Positions 1 through 8,099 of a DNA stretch of 49,197 bases are shown here, one piece after another. The position numbers were made by a program, and so were the translations under genes. Source of the DNA: Thermoleophilaceae bacterium (GTDB lineage Bacteria; Actinomycetota; Thermoleophilia; Solirubrobacterales; Thermoleophilaceae). Location of the stretch: positions 1-49,197 of the forward strand of contig JAFGJG010000034.1 of NCBI GenBank assembly GCA_016929195.1, in the 5' to 3' direction. A model generated the notes under the pieces. The model searched no databases, was not told where the DNA came from, and was given only the letters and a program-made list of their open reading frames with translations. Every line of letters begins with the position of its first letter. The stretch's first letter is position 1.

Positions 1-142
1 CGACCGTGGCGGCGTCCTCACGGTCGCCGCGCTCGCGGAGCTCCTTCGCCAGCTCGTTGCGCCGCTGCGTGAACTCCTCGAACGGAGCCGCGTACAGCTC
101 GTCCGCGCGTGAGCGCCGGCTAGCCGATCGCCTCTTCGCCAA
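1..142 (-). CDS. Unknown protein, N-terminal fragment (runs off left edge)
   Basis: Only the first 47 codons are in the window; the gene continues to the left. Reading leftwards from a TTG at 142-140 gives a basic start, then LYAAPFEEFTQRRNELAKEL and RERGDREDAATV. From memory this resembles the N-terminus of an uncharacterised actinobacterial family in which an 'LY..P..EF...R..LAKELR..GD' segment precedes a helical protein; no function is known to me. A GGGAG lies about 10 nt before the TTG. The start overlaps the end of the glutamine amidotransferase gene by 23 nt on the same strand, suggesting translational coupling. The start is uncertain because no ATG or GTG is available in frame nearby. 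Confidence 0.6.
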   Translation of the reverse strand, partial: MAKRRSASRRSRADELYAAPFEEFTQRRNELAKELRERGDREDAATV

Positions 143-878
143 CCTGGCTCCCGCCCGTCGGCACGCCGGCCACCTGCTCGAGCCAGCGGCGGAACAGCGC
201 CCGCGCGAGCGGCAGGGTGGTGCCGGCCTCGGCGGCCACGTCGGCCACGAGCCGGTCGAGGGCGCCGGGGCCGAGGATCGCCTCGAGGCTCTCGGAGTAC
301 GCGGGCACGGCGCCCCACTCCTCGGCCAGCTCCGGCGACACCTCGAGGTGGAACTGGAGCCCATACGCGCGCCGGAAGACGAACGCCTGGTTCGGATACG
401 CGGGCGAGGCGGCGAGTCTGACGGCCTCCGGCGGCAGATCGAACGTGTCGCCGTGCCACTGCAGGGTCGGAAAGCTGGGCGGAGCGGCCCCGAAGACGGG
501 GTCCGCCGCGGCCTCGGCGGTGACCTCCACCGGCAGGAGGCCCACCTCGGGCGCCCCGCCCGGGTAGACGCGCGCGCCGAGCGACGCGGCCAGCAGCTGG
601 GCGCCTAGGCACACGCCCCAGACCGGGTGGCCGGCGTGGGCCGCCTCACCGATCAGCCGCTTCTCGGCCGCCAGCCAGGGGTGTGAGTCCTCCTCGTAGG
701 CGCCCATCGGGCCGCCCATGACGATCAGCCCGGCGAACTCGCGCCAATCCGGGGGCGACTCGCCCTCGTCGAGCTCGACCCTGACGAGTTCGAGGTCGTT
801 GGCGCGGAGCTCGTCCTCGAACGCGGCGGGCGGCTCGCAGGCGATGTGCTGGAGGGCGAGAAACGTCTTGCCGGGCAC
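120..878 (-). CDS. Class I glutamine amidotransferase (GMP-synthase-like domain)
   Basis: A 252-residue free-standing class I glutamine amidotransferase, expected to release ammonia from glutamine or hydrolyse a gamma-glutamyl compound. The catalytic triad is visible: nucleophile Cys90 in GVCLGAQ, His177 and Glu179 in LQFHLEVSPE. The oxyanion region VMGGPMGAYEED lies near residues 54-64. The family includes GuaA-like stand-alone domains and gamma-glutamyl hydrolases; the substrate cannot be told from sequence. The GTG at 878 is chosen because it gives a natural N-terminus (MPGKTFLALQH) and sits 7 nt after a TACGGT -10 hexamer on the same strand. It is divergent from the methyltransferase and overlaps the next gene on its strand. 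Confidence 0.9.
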   Translation of the reverse strand: MPGKTFLALQHIACEPPAAFEDELRANDLELVRVELDEGESPPDWREFAGLIVMGGPMGAYEEDSHPWLAAEKRLIGEAAHAGHPVWGVCLGAQLLAASLGARVYPGGAPEVGLLPVEVTAEAAADPVFGAAPPSFPTLQWHGDTFDLPPEAVRLAASPAYPNQAFVFRRAYGLQFHLEVSPELAEEWGAVPAYSESLEAILGPGALDRLVADVAAEAGTTLPLARALFRRWLEQVAGVPTGGSQVGEEAIG

Positions 879-891
879 GACCTGGACCGTA
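879..891 (-). promoter_or_regulatory. Leaderless-type promoter of the amidotransferase
   Basis: On the minus strand the hexamer TACGGT (plus positions 886-891) is followed by exactly 7 nt and then the GTG start. No Shine-Dalgarno sequence is present, so transcription probably begins at or next to the start codon. Confidence 0.55.
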
Positions 892-998
892 CCGCTCAGC
901 CGCTCGCCCGTGAACCCGGCTCGGGAGAGCCGCGTACACCCACGAGCGTGCTCCACCAAGGGTTCAGACCTGGTCGCCGCGGGCCGAAGAGACTCCTG

Positions 999-1790
999 AT
1001 GGCCTCCACGGAGCAAGAGGCCCGCACGCGTGGGCTCGATGCATACCGGCTGGACGCGTACATACCCGAGCGCCTGGTCGAGGAGATGTGCGATGGGCGG
1101 ATGCTCGGCCGCCTGCTCGTACGCAAGCTCGGCCGCCGGGTCGTGCCGCGCGCGCTCGCGAGGCAGGACACCGAGACCATCGTCACCTCCTTCGCGGGCA
1201 TCGCCGTGTTCGACCGGCCGGACCTGCACAAGGGCGGCCTCTCCTTCGGCCAGGACTTCCCGCGCGTGCTGAACGAGCTCGGCGTCAGCCGCGTCACGCG
1301 CCTCTTCGAGTACTGCGCGGGGCCGGGCTACATCGGCTACTCGCTGCTGGCCAACGGCTGGTGCGAATCGCTCGTGCTCTCGGACATCAGCCCGGCTGGC
1401 GTGGCCGCGGCGCGGCGGACCGCCGCACACAACGAAATCGAGGACCGCGTGGCCGTCTACGAGTCGGACGCGCTCGACCAGATACCAGCCGAGGAGCGCT
1501 GGGACCTGGTCGTGTCGAATCCGCCGCACTTCCTCCCCGACGCCACGGCGCCGGATGACATCCAGGTGTTCGACGAAGGGTGGAAGGTGCACGCCCGCTT
1601 CTACGAGTCCGTCGGGCGTCACATGCGGCCCGGCGGGCGGGTCGTGATGGTCGAGAACTCCGCCGGGTCGGACCCGCGGCTCTTCGAGCAGATGATCCGG
1701 GACGGCGGCGGCCGCCCGCTCAAGGTCCACGAGGGCACCGACGTGAACGGCCGGCCGAACGGCCTCTACTACCAGGTGAGCGAGTGGTGA
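999..1790 (+). CDS. SAM-dependent methyltransferase with NPPH motif
   Basis: A 263-residue class I methyltransferase. The SAM-binding motif I is EYCAGPGYIG (about residues 104-113), motif II ends in SDIS (about 128-131), and SNPPHF (173-178) is the catalytic (D/N)PP(Y/F/H) motif. That motif is typical of enzymes that methylate amide or exocyclic nitrogen (PrmC/HemK, RsmC and MTS-like families). The N-terminal 90 residues are not a family I can name. The ATG at 999 is preferred over an in-frame extension starting at 846, because that extension would run antisense into the amidotransferase gene and reads as low-complexity Arg/Pro/Gly. The substrate (protein, rRNA or tRNA) is unknown. It stands alone, followed by an inverted repeat. 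Confidence 0.85.
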   Translation: MASTEQEARTRGLDAYRLDAYIPERLVEEMCDGRMLGRLLVRKLGRRVVPRALARQDTETIVTSFAGIAVFDRPDLHKGGLSFGQDFPRVLNELGVSRVTRLFEYCAGPGYIGYSLLANGWCESLVLSDISPAGVAAARRTAAHNEIEDRVAVYESDALDQIPAEERWDLVVSNPPHFLPDATAPDDIQVFDEGWKVHARFYESVGRHMRPGGRVVMVENSAGSDPRLFEQMIRDGGGRPLKVHEGTDVNGRPNGLYYQVSEW

Positions 1791-1819
1791 TCCACCTGAG
1801 ACGCCTCGCGCGTAGAAAA

Positions 1820-1876
1820 GAGGCAGTCCTGGCCCGACATCCTCCGGGGGAAGTCTGACCGAGCCAGTCCTGCCTC
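1820..1876. terminator. Large imperfect inverted repeat between methyltransferase and cysK
   Basis: Arms 1820-1833 (GAGGCAGTCCTGGC) and 1863-1876 (GCCAGTCCTGCCTC) can pair over 14 positions with two mismatches, leaving a 29-nt loop. No U-tract follows. It lies 30 nt after the methyltransferase stop and 46 nt before the cysK promoter, so it may act as a terminator or insulator. Confidence 0.4.
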
Positions 1877-1921
1877 GGTGAACTCCCATACCCGCGACCC
1901 CGTACCGCGAACCGAGACGGT

Positions 1922-1936
1922 TACAGTCGGGTCCCG
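1922..1936 (+). promoter_or_regulatory. Promoter of cysKE (TACAGT -10)
   Basis: TACAGT at 1922-1927 lies 9 nt before the cysK ATG at 1937. No convincing -35 or Shine-Dalgarno sequence is seen, so the transcript probably has a leader of 0-3 nt. Confidence 0.5.
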
Positions 1937-2884
1937 ATGCGGGTGCATTCAGCGACCGACGCCGTGCCCGAGAACCTGGCGGACATCGTCGGGGACACGC
2001 CGATGGTGCGCCTCGCGCGGGTCGCGCCGGGCTGCGGCGCCGAGCTCGTGGCGAAGCTCGAGGCCTACAACCCCGCCGGCAGCGTCAAGGACAGGATCGG
2101 CGTCGCGATGATCGACGCCGCGGAGGCGCGCGGCGAGATCGAGCCGGGCAGGACCACGATCGTCGAGCCGACCTCCGGCAACACCGGCATCGCGCTCGCC
2201 TTCGTCTGCGCGGCGCGCGGCTACGAGCTCGTCCTCACGATGCCCGAGGGCATGAGCCGCGAGCGCGAGAAGCTCGTGCGGCTGTACGGCGCCGAGGTTC
2301 AGCTCGTCCAGTCGCTGGGCGGGATGAGCGAGGCGGTCGACGAGGCCCGCCGGATCGCCGCCGAGCGCGGCGACTCCTACATCCCCGACCAGTTCTCCAA
2401 CCCCGCGAACCCGGAGATCCACCGGCGCACCACCGCCGAGGAGATCTGGCGCGACATGGACGGGCGCGTGGACGTGCTCGTCTCCGGAGTGGGCACCGGG
2501 GGCACCATCACGGGCTGCGGCGAGCGCCTGCGTGAGCTGAACCCCGAGCTGCGTGTGATCGCCGTCGAGCCGCGCTCGTCGCCCGTTCTCTCCGGCGGCC
2601 CGCCGGGCCCGCACAAGATCCAGGGGATCGGCGCGGGCTTCGTCCCGTCGGTGCTCAACCGCGAAGTGATCGACGAGATCGTCACCGTCGACGACGAGGA
2701 CGCGATCGAGACCGCCCGCCGCTGCGCGCAGACCGAGGGGGTCCTCGCCGGGATCTCCTGCGGGGCCGCGCTCTGGGCGGCGATCGAGGTGGGCTCGCGC
2801 GAGGACATGCGCGGGCGGCGGATCGCCGTGATCATGCCGGACTCCGGCGAGCGCTACGTGAGCACGCCCTTCTTCGCGCCCTGA
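1937..2884 (+). CDS. cysK: Cysteine synthase (O-acetylserine sulfhydrylase)
   Basis: A 315-residue PLP enzyme of fold type II that converts O-acetylserine and sulfide to cysteine. The PLP lysine is Lys51 in NPAGSVKDR. The substrate/PLP loop TSGNTG, the phosphate-binding GVGTGGTITG and the IQGIGAGFVP segment are all in the expected order. Length matches CysK/CysM (about 305-320); there is no C-terminal regulatory domain as in cystathionine beta-synthase. It overlaps cysE by one base (TGATG), so the two are co-translated, and CysE makes its substrate. The ATG at 1937 is supported by the promoter spacing. Confidence 0.96.
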   Translation: MRVHSATDAVPENLADIVGDTPMVRLARVAPGCGAELVAKLEAYNPAGSVKDRIGVAMIDAAEARGEIEPGRTTIVEPTSGNTGIALAFVCAARGYELVLTMPEGMSREREKLVRLYGAEVQLVQSLGGMSEAVDEARRIAAERGDSYIPDQFSNPANPEIHRRTTAEEIWRDMDGRVDVLVSGVGTGGTITGCGERLRELNPELRVIAVEPRSSPVLSGGPPGPHKIQGIGAGFVPSVLNREVIDEIVTVDDEDAIETARRCAQTEGVLAGISCGAALWAAIEVGSREDMRGRRIAVIMPDSGERYVSTPFFAP

Positions 2885-3621
2885 TGCTCGGGCTCGGCAC
2901 ATTCGCGAGGGTTGCGCGCGAGCTGCGCGAGGATCTCACCGCGGCCGCGGAGCGCGACCCGGCGGCGCGCAGCGTCGGGCGTGCCGAGATGCTGGCCACG
3001 TACGGCGGGGTGCAGGCCCTGCTGTCGCACCGCGTGTCGCACGCGCTCTACGAGGCGGGCGTGCCCGTCGTCCCGCGGGCGCTCGCCAACGTGACGAAGG
3101 TCGTGACGGGGATCGAGATCCACCCTGCGGCCCGGATCGGCCGGGGGCTGTTCATCGACCACGGCTCCGGCGTCGTGATCGGAGAGACGGCGGAGGTCGG
3201 CGACGACGTGACGATCTATCAGGGCGTGACCCTCGGCGGCACGGGCTTCCAGCGCGGCAAGCGGCACCCGACGGTGGGCGACGGCTCGATCATCGGCGCC
3301 GGAGCGAAGCTGCTCGGGCCGATCGAGGTGGGCGCGAGAGCGCGCGTGGGGGCGAACACCGTCGTCATCCACGACGTGCCGGCGGACGCCACGGTCGTCG
3401 GCAACCCCGGCCACCCGGTGCGTGTTGGCGGGCGCAAGCCGCAGGGGCCGGACGCCGACTGGGCGCACCTGCCCGACCCCGTGGCCGACGCGATCAGCGG
3501 GATGGCCAACCGCCTCAACGGCCTCGAGGAGCTGGTCGCGGAGCTGACGGGCCGGAAGCCCGAGGGCGCCGAGGTGCGGCCGCTGACCCGCAGGCGCGGG
3601 CCGGACTCCACCGGCGGCTGA
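2884..3621 (+). CDS. cysE: Serine O-acetyltransferase
   Basis: A 245-residue acetyltransferase that makes O-acetylserine from serine and acetyl-CoA, the first step of cysteine synthesis. It has a short N-terminal helical segment, then a left-handed beta-helix of hexapeptide repeats (about 75-185). Catalytic and signature residues include the EIHPAARIG and IDHG segments, GETAEVGDDVTIYQGVTLGG, and KRHPTVGDG. The C-terminus extends about 50 residues past the helix (basic and Pro/Gly-rich at the very end); the classical CysE terminal Ile that docks into CysK is absent, so the usual cysteine synthase complex cannot be assumed. It shares a TGATG junction with cysK. Confidence 0.95.
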   Translation: MLGLGTFARVARELREDLTAAAERDPAARSVGRAEMLATYGGVQALLSHRVSHALYEAGVPVVPRALANVTKVVTGIEIHPAARIGRGLFIDHGSGVVIGETAEVGDDVTIYQGVTLGGTGFQRGKRHPTVGDGSIIGAGAKLLGPIEVGARARVGANTVVIHDVPADATVVGNPGHPVRVGGRKPQGPDADWAHLPDPVADAISGMANRLNGLEELVAELTGRKPEGAEVRPLTRRRGPDSTGG

Positions 3622-3623
3622 GG

Positions 3624-3663
3624 ATGGCATCGGTGCGCAGCCGGCCGAGCCGGCTGCTTCCGC
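3624..3663 (-). repeat. Dispersed palindromic repeat, family 2, copy A
   Basis: A 40-nt element between convergent cysE and qng1. Its core AGCCGGC-CGA-GCCGGCT forms a hairpin. The complement of the whole element matches 36746-36785 with two mismatches, and most of it recurs at 36789-36820. It sits where both flanking genes end, so it could serve as a bidirectional terminator. Confidence 0.75.
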
Positions 3664-3667
3664 GACG

Positions 3668-4543
3668 TCAGTAGTTCGTCGTCCGCGTGCGGTGCCGCGG
3701 AATCGCCTTGTAGCGCGGACCCTGGCCGCGGTTCCAGAGGCGCACGTCGAGCACCCGCGGCGGCACTCCCGTGGCCGCCGCGATCTGCTCGCATGCGTGC
3801 AGCGCGCAGGCCCGGATCTCCGTCTCCTCGCGCCCCGGCGGCAGCAGCTCGCCCGCGTCGATCCGTGCCGCGAGGCCCGGCTCGTAGCGCAGCACGCCGT
3901 CCACGCGCAGCACGTGCGGCACGAGGTTGTCGGCGAAGATCGTCAGCCGGTCGATGTCACCGAACTCGGCGATCCCCGCGAGCGTCAGGTCGTTCGCCAC
4001 GATCTGCGCCCGCTTGTAGAAGCCGGGGTCGCGGAACAGCGGCATGCCCTCCGCCAGCGACGCCGCGAGCCGCTCGGCCGACCCGCCCGCCTCCGCGGCG
4101 ACCTCGAGCGCGCTGCGCTCGCCGAGGAAGTCGCCCAGCTCGCGCAGCGCCCGGGCGTAGAGCGCCATCAGCTCGTGGCCTGGGTCCTGGCCGAGGACGG
4201 CCGCCACCTCGGGAGCCTCGATCCGCGCCAGCTCGGCGCTCGGCCACGGCCCCTGCTCGCGGAAGCGGTCAGCGAGCGCCCACGCGACCGTGAAGTAGCC
4301 GGAGGAGCCGGGCCGCTTGCGGAGGGTGGGGAACCAGCCGGATCCGAAGTTGATCGCGTCGAGCGTGAACAGGTAGGTCGCGACGTCCTCCCGCGGACCC
4401 TCCAGGTAGTGCCGCTCGGGATCGAGCTGCGGGGCCGGCCCGGGCTCGACCGGGCCGATCCGGTCGAGGTCGATCTCGACATGCCGCGCCGACGCGGCGA
4501 TCGCCGCGCAGCGCTCCCTGACCTCGTCCAGTAGACGACCCAT
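3668..4543 (-). CDS. qng1: Queuosine 5'-phosphate N-glycosylase / queuosine salvage protein (DUF2419)
   Basis: A 291-residue protein matching the DUF2419 (queuosine salvage, Qng1) family, which releases queuine from queuosine 5'-phosphate so the base can be reinserted into tRNA. Family hallmarks as I recall them are present in order: FTLDAINFGSGW (59-70) with the K/G-rich SGYFTVAWAL after it, FYKRAQI (175-181), RLTIFADNLVPHVL (199-212) with GVLRYEPGL, GREETEIRA (237-245), LDVRLWNRG (265-273), and the terminal HRTRTTNY (284-291). Asp62 and Asp205 are plausible catalytic acids. The ATG at 4543 is used; a longer frame would invade the divergent pcrA gene. No tgt or other queuosine gene lies nearby. 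Confidence 0.88.
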   Translation of the reverse strand: MGRLLDEVRERCAAIAASARHVEIDLDRIGPVEPGPAPQLDPERHYLEGPREDVATYLFTLDAINFGSGWFPTLRKRPGSSGYFTVAWALADRFREQGPWPSAELARIEAPEVAAVLGQDPGHELMALYARALRELGDFLGERSALEVAAEAGGSAERLAASLAEGMPLFRDPGFYKRAQIVANDLTLAGIAEFGDIDRLTIFADNLVPHVLRVDGVLRYEPGLAARIDAGELLPPGREETEIRACALHACEQIAAATGVPPRVLDVRLWNRGQGPRYKAIPRHRTRTTNY

Positions 4544-4564
4544 GGCGGGACTATCCTCGCCAAG
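4544..4564. promoter_or_regulatory. Shared divergent promoter qng1/pcrA (21 nt)
   Basis: Only 21 nt separate the two start codons. Forward, TATCCT (4552-4557) is followed by 7 nt and then the pcrA GTG. In reverse, GATAGT (plus 4550-4555) is followed by 6 nt and then the qng1 ATG. The spacer is itself near-palindromic, so a single symmetric -10 region could drive two leaderless transcripts. Confidence 0.5.
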
Positions 4565-6757
4565 GTGAGCCCCCAGACCGCCTCCGACGCCCTTCTCGAG
4601 GGCCTGAACGAGCCTCAGCGCGAGGCCGTGATGCATGGCGAGGGGCCGCTACTGATACTCGCCGGAGCCGGCTCGGGCAAGACGCGGGTGCTCACGCACC
4701 GCATCGCCAGGCTGGTCCGCGACGGGGAGGCGCGCCCCAGCGAGATCCTCGCGATCACCTTCACGAACAAGGCCGCCGGCGAGATGCGCGAGCGGGTGCA
4801 GGGCCTGGTCGGCAATCGCGCGCGGGCCATGTGGGTGATGACCTTCCACTCCGCCTGTGCGCGGATGCTTCGTGCCGACGCGCAGCGGCTCGGGTACACG
4901 CGCGGCTTCACGATCTACGACGAGCAGGACTCCGTCCGCCAGGTCAAGGCCTGCATCGACGAGCTCGACGTGGACCCGAAGCGCTTCTCGCCGCGCGGCA
5001 TCAGGCGCCAGATCTCGGACGCGAAGAACCAGCTGCTCGACGCGGAGGCGTACCGGCTGAAGGTGTCGTCGTTCTTCGAGCAGACGGCGGCGGACGTGTA
5101 CGAGCTCTACGAGCAGCGGATGCATGCCTCGAACGCGATGGACTTCGACGACCTGCTGTTCCGGAGCGTGAACCTCTTCGAGCTCTTCCCCGAGGTGCGC
5201 GACCGCTATCGCCGCGCCTTCCGCTTCGTCCTGGTGGACGAGTACCAGGACACGAACCATGCTCAGTACCGCTGGCTCCAGCTGCTCACCGAGGAGCACC
5301 GGAACCTGTGCGTGGTCGGCGATGACGATCAGTCGATCTACGCCTTCCGCGGAGCCGACATCCGCAACGTCCTCGACTTCGAGGACCACTTCCCCGACGC
5401 CACGGTGGTCAAGCTCGAGCAGAACTACCGCTCGACGCAGACGATCCTCAGCGCCGCCAACGCGGTGATCGCCAACAACCGCTCGCGCAAGGACAAGGCG
5501 CTCTGGAGCGAGCTGGGCGAGGGCGACCCGGTGCACGTGCGCGAGCTGGAGGACGAGAACGCCGAGGCGCGCTACGTGGTGTCGGAGATCGAGCGGATCG
5601 TCGACGAGGGCGGCTCGCGCGACGACGTGGCGGTCTTCTACCGGACGAACGCGCAGTCGCGGATGCTCGAGGACATGCTGGTCCGGTACGGCGTGGGCTA
5701 CCAGATCATCGGCGGGACCCGGTTCTACGAGCGCGCCGAGATCAAGGACGCGCTGGCCTACATGACGCTGCTCGTCAACCCGTCCGACACGGTGGCGTTC
5801 GGGCGGATCGTCAACTCGCCACGGCGCGGGATCGGCCAGACCTCGCAGGCGCGCATCCTCGGATACGCCAACACGATCGGCGAGCCGGTCTGGGACGTGG
5901 CGGCCGCGCCGGAGCAGGTGCCCGGCCTGGCGGCCGCGGCGATCAAGGCGGTGGGCCGCTTCATGTCCGTCATGGAGCGCCTCCGCGAGCGCGCCGAGAG
6001 CGGGGCGGGGGTGGGCGACCTGCTCCAGGAGCTGCTCGAGGAGACCGGCTACGTGGAGGCGCTCCAGGCCGAGCGCACGATCGAGGCCGAGGGCAGGCTC
6101 GAGAACCTCGAGGAGCTCGTGGCCGTGGGGCGGGAGTACGATGCGAGCGCCGAGGTCTCGGAGGACGGCGAGGAGCCGTCCGTCGAGCAGTTCCTCCAGC
6201 AGATCGCGCTGTTCTCGGAGCAGGACCAGCTGCGCGGGGACGAGGGAATCGTGACGCTCATGACCATGCACAACGCGAAGGGGCTCGAGTACGACACGGT
6301 CTTCATGATCGGGCTCGAGGACGGCGTCTTCCCGCATTCGCGCGCGATCGAGGCCGGCGACCTCGAGGAGGAGCGGCGGCTCTGCTACGTCGGCGTCACG
6401 CGGGCGCGGCGCGAGCTCTACCTCACGCACGCCCGCTCGCGCAGCATGTTCGGCGCGCGCGAGTGGAACATGCGCAGCCGTTTCGTGGACGAGGTCCCGA
6501 TCGAGCTGACCGACCGCGACGAGGAGGCGCCGACCGGCCCCGCCGCGGCGTCGACCTGGCAGGGCGGCGCAGCCGCCCCGGCGCCCGCTGGTGCCGGTGC
6601 GAGCTTCTCGCTCGGGGACGACGTGGTGCACGCGAACTTCGGCGAAGGCGTCGTGACCGGGATGGAGCCGGGCGGCCTCGTGGTCGTGCGCTTCGCCTCG
6701 GACGGCTCGGAGCGCAAGCTTATGGCGGACTACGCGCCGCTCAAGAAGCGTGGCTGA
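4565..6757 (+). CDS. pcrA: ATP-dependent DNA helicase PcrA/UvrD
   Basis: A 730-residue superfamily 1A 3'-5' helicase acting in nucleotide-excision repair, replication restart and transcription-coupled repair. The Q motif (LNEPQREAV) is followed by Walker A AGAGSGKT (33-40, Lys39), the motif II VDEYQDTN (about 224-231), GDDDQSIYAFRGAD, QNYRST, LMTMHNAKGLEYD and VGVTRARREL. The C-terminal 50 residues, after an Ala/Pro linker, form the Tudor-like module (GDDVVHANFGEGVVTGME) known to bind RNA polymerase in PcrA/UvrD. The GTG start sits 7 nt after TATCCT. It overlaps folD by 8 nt. Confidence 0.96.
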   Translation: MSPQTASDALLEGLNEPQREAVMHGEGPLLILAGAGSGKTRVLTHRIARLVRDGEARPSEILAITFTNKAAGEMRERVQGLVGNRARAMWVMTFHSACARMLRADAQRLGYTRGFTIYDEQDSVRQVKACIDELDVDPKRFSPRGIRRQISDAKNQLLDAEAYRLKVSSFFEQTAADVYELYEQRMHASNAMDFDDLLFRSVNLFELFPEVRDRYRRAFRFVLVDEYQDTNHAQYRWLQLLTEEHRNLCVVGDDDQSIYAFRGADIRNVLDFEDHFPDATVVKLEQNYRSTQTILSAANAVIANNRSRKDKALWSELGEGDPVHVRELEDENAEARYVVSEIERIVDEGGSRDDVAVFYRTNAQSRMLEDMLVRYGVGYQIIGGTRFYERAEIKDALAYMTLLVNPSDTVAFGRIVNSPRRGIGQTSQARILGYANTIGEPVWDVAAAPEQVPGLAAAAIKAVGRFMSVMERLRERAESGAGVGDLLQELLEETGYVEALQAERTIEAEGRLENLEELVAVGREYDASAEVSEDGEEPSVEQFLQQIALFSEQDQLRGDEGIVTLMTMHNAKGLEYDTVFMIGLEDGVFPHSRAIEAGDLEEERRLCYVGVTRARRELYLTHARSRSMFGAREWNMRSRFVDEVPIELTDRDEEAPTGPAAASTWQGGAAAPAPAGAGASFSLGDDVVHANFGEGVVTGMEPGGLVVVRFASDGSERKLMADYAPLKKRG

Positions 6758-7616
6758 GGCGCAGGTCATCGACGGCAATGCGGTTGCCGCGCGCCTGCGC
6801 GAGCGCGTCGCGGCGAAGGTGGAGCAGCTCACGTCCGCCCACGGCCGCCGTCCGGGCCTCGCCACGATCCTGGTCGGCGACGACCCGGCATCCGAGGTCT
6901 ACGTGCGGATGAAGCGCAACGACAGCGCCGAGGTGGGGATCGAGTCGTTCCATCACGAGCCGGGCGGCGACGTCTCCGAGCAGGACCTAGGCGAGCTGAT
7001 CGGCAGGCTGAACGCCGACGACCGCGTGGACGGCATCCTGCTCCAGCTTCCGCTGCCCACGCATCTCGACCAGGCGGCGCTCGTGCCGCTGATCGAGCCC
7101 GGCAAGGACGTGGACGGGCTGACGCCGATGAACGCGGGCCTGCTCGCGCAGGATCAGATCGGCGCCATGGTGCCCTGCACGCCGGCGGGCGTGATGGAGC
7201 TGCTCGACGCCGCCGACGTCGAGCTGGATGGCTCCCGGGCGGTCGTCATCGGCCGCTCGATCCTGGTCGGCAAGCCGCTGGTCCAGCTCCTGCTGGCGGC
7301 CAACGCGACGGTCACGCACTGCCACTCGCACACGCGCGACCTCGGCGCGATCTGCCGGGAGGCCGACGTCGTGGTCGCCGCCGCCGGCCGCCCGGGGCTC
7401 GTGACGGCGGACATGGTTTCGGAGGGCGCGGTGGTGATCGACGTGGGCACCAACCGCACCGACGCCGGCCTCGTCGGCGACGTGGACTTCGAGGGCGTTC
7501 GCGCCAAGGCGCGCGCGATCACTCCGGTTCCGGGAGGGGTGGGGCCGATGACGCGCGCGATGCTCCTCGTCAACACCGTCGCCGCGGCCCAGGCCAACAT
7601 GGCGGGAGGCGGCTAG
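6750..7616 (+). CDS. folD: Methylenetetrahydrofolate dehydrogenase / cyclohydrolase
   Basis: A 288-residue bifunctional enzyme interconverting 5,10-methylene-, methenyl- and 10-formyl-THF with NADP. The active-site motif YVRMK (51-55, catalytic Lys55), GILLQLPLP, KDVDGLTPMN and the NADP-binding GRSILVGKP are all present, as is the C-terminal PVPGGVGPMTR signature. It starts with GTG inside the end of pcrA (8-nt overlap) and its TAG at 7614-7616 abuts the next GTG directly, so pcrA-folD-7617-8096 form one transcription unit. Confidence 0.96.
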   Translation: MAEAQVIDGNAVAARLRERVAAKVEQLTSAHGRRPGLATILVGDDPASEVYVRMKRNDSAEVGIESFHHEPGGDVSEQDLGELIGRLNADDRVDGILLQLPLPTHLDQAALVPLIEPGKDVDGLTPMNAGLLAQDQIGAMVPCTPAGVMELLDAADVELDGSRAVVIGRSILVGKPLVQLLLAANATVTHCHSHTRDLGAICREADVVVAAAGRPGLVTADMVSEGAVVIDVGTNRTDAGLVGDVDFEGVRAKARAITPVPGGVGPMTRAMLLVNTVAAAQANMAGGG

Positions 7617-8099
7617 GTGGACCCGCGCCGGCTCCGCCTCGGCGAGGTGCTCCTGGCCGCATCGGGGGTCGCCCTGCTCGTGGCGCTCTTCCTGCCGTGG
7701 TACGGCCCCGACCTGACAGGCTGGGAGGCGCTCGGCGTGGTGGACGTGATCCTCGCGCTCGTCGCGGCCTGCGCGATCTCGGTGACGCTCGCCACGGCCT
7801 TCTTCCGAGTCGCCGCCGTGCCGATCGCGCTGGACGCGCTCGTGACGCTCTTCGGCCTCGTCGCGCTCCTGCTGATGCTGTTCCGCGTGCTCGACGTGCC
7901 CGGTGAGGCGTCCGGGCGCGAGGCCGGCCTCTGGGTCGCGCTGGCCGCCGCCGCCGGCGTCGTCGTGTCCGGCTGCCTCGCCATGCGCGACGAGCGCCTG
8001 GCGGCCCCGGGCAGGTACAACGACGCCACCGGCCGCCCGGTGCCGAAGCCGCCCGACCCCGAGCCGCTGCGGGCGCCGCCGCCCGGGACGACGTCGTGA
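7617..8099 (+). CDS. Four-helix integral membrane protein of unknown function
   Basis: A 160-residue protein not recognised as a named family. After a short basic start come about four hydrophobic segments (roughly 10-27, 40-62, 64-90 and 104-124). The first ends in FLPWYG, which is common in small actinobacterial membrane proteins. A cytosolic Pro-rich tail (about 135-160, KPPDPEPLRAPPPGT) follows. The GTG start follows the folD stop with no gap, and the stop overlaps the thioesterase start (GTGA), implying tight co-translation. Confidence 0.75.
   Translation: MDPRRLRLGEVLLAASGVALLVALFLPWYGPDLTGWEALGVVDVILALVAACAISVTLATAFFRVAAVPIALDALVTLFGLVALLLMLFRVLDVPGEASGREAGLWVALAAAAGVVVSGCLAMRDERLAAPGRYNDATGRPVPKPPDPEPLRAPPPGTTS

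Noticed and set aside
846-998. A 51-codon N-terminal extension of the methyltransferase
   Set aside because: It would be antisense to the amidotransferase start and promoter and reads as low-complexity Arg/Pro/Gly sequence.
4649-6865. A 738-codon open frame antisense to pcrA
   Set aside because: It is an Arg/Leu/His/Asp-rich mirror of pcrA produced by high GC at third positions, with no recognisable domain.
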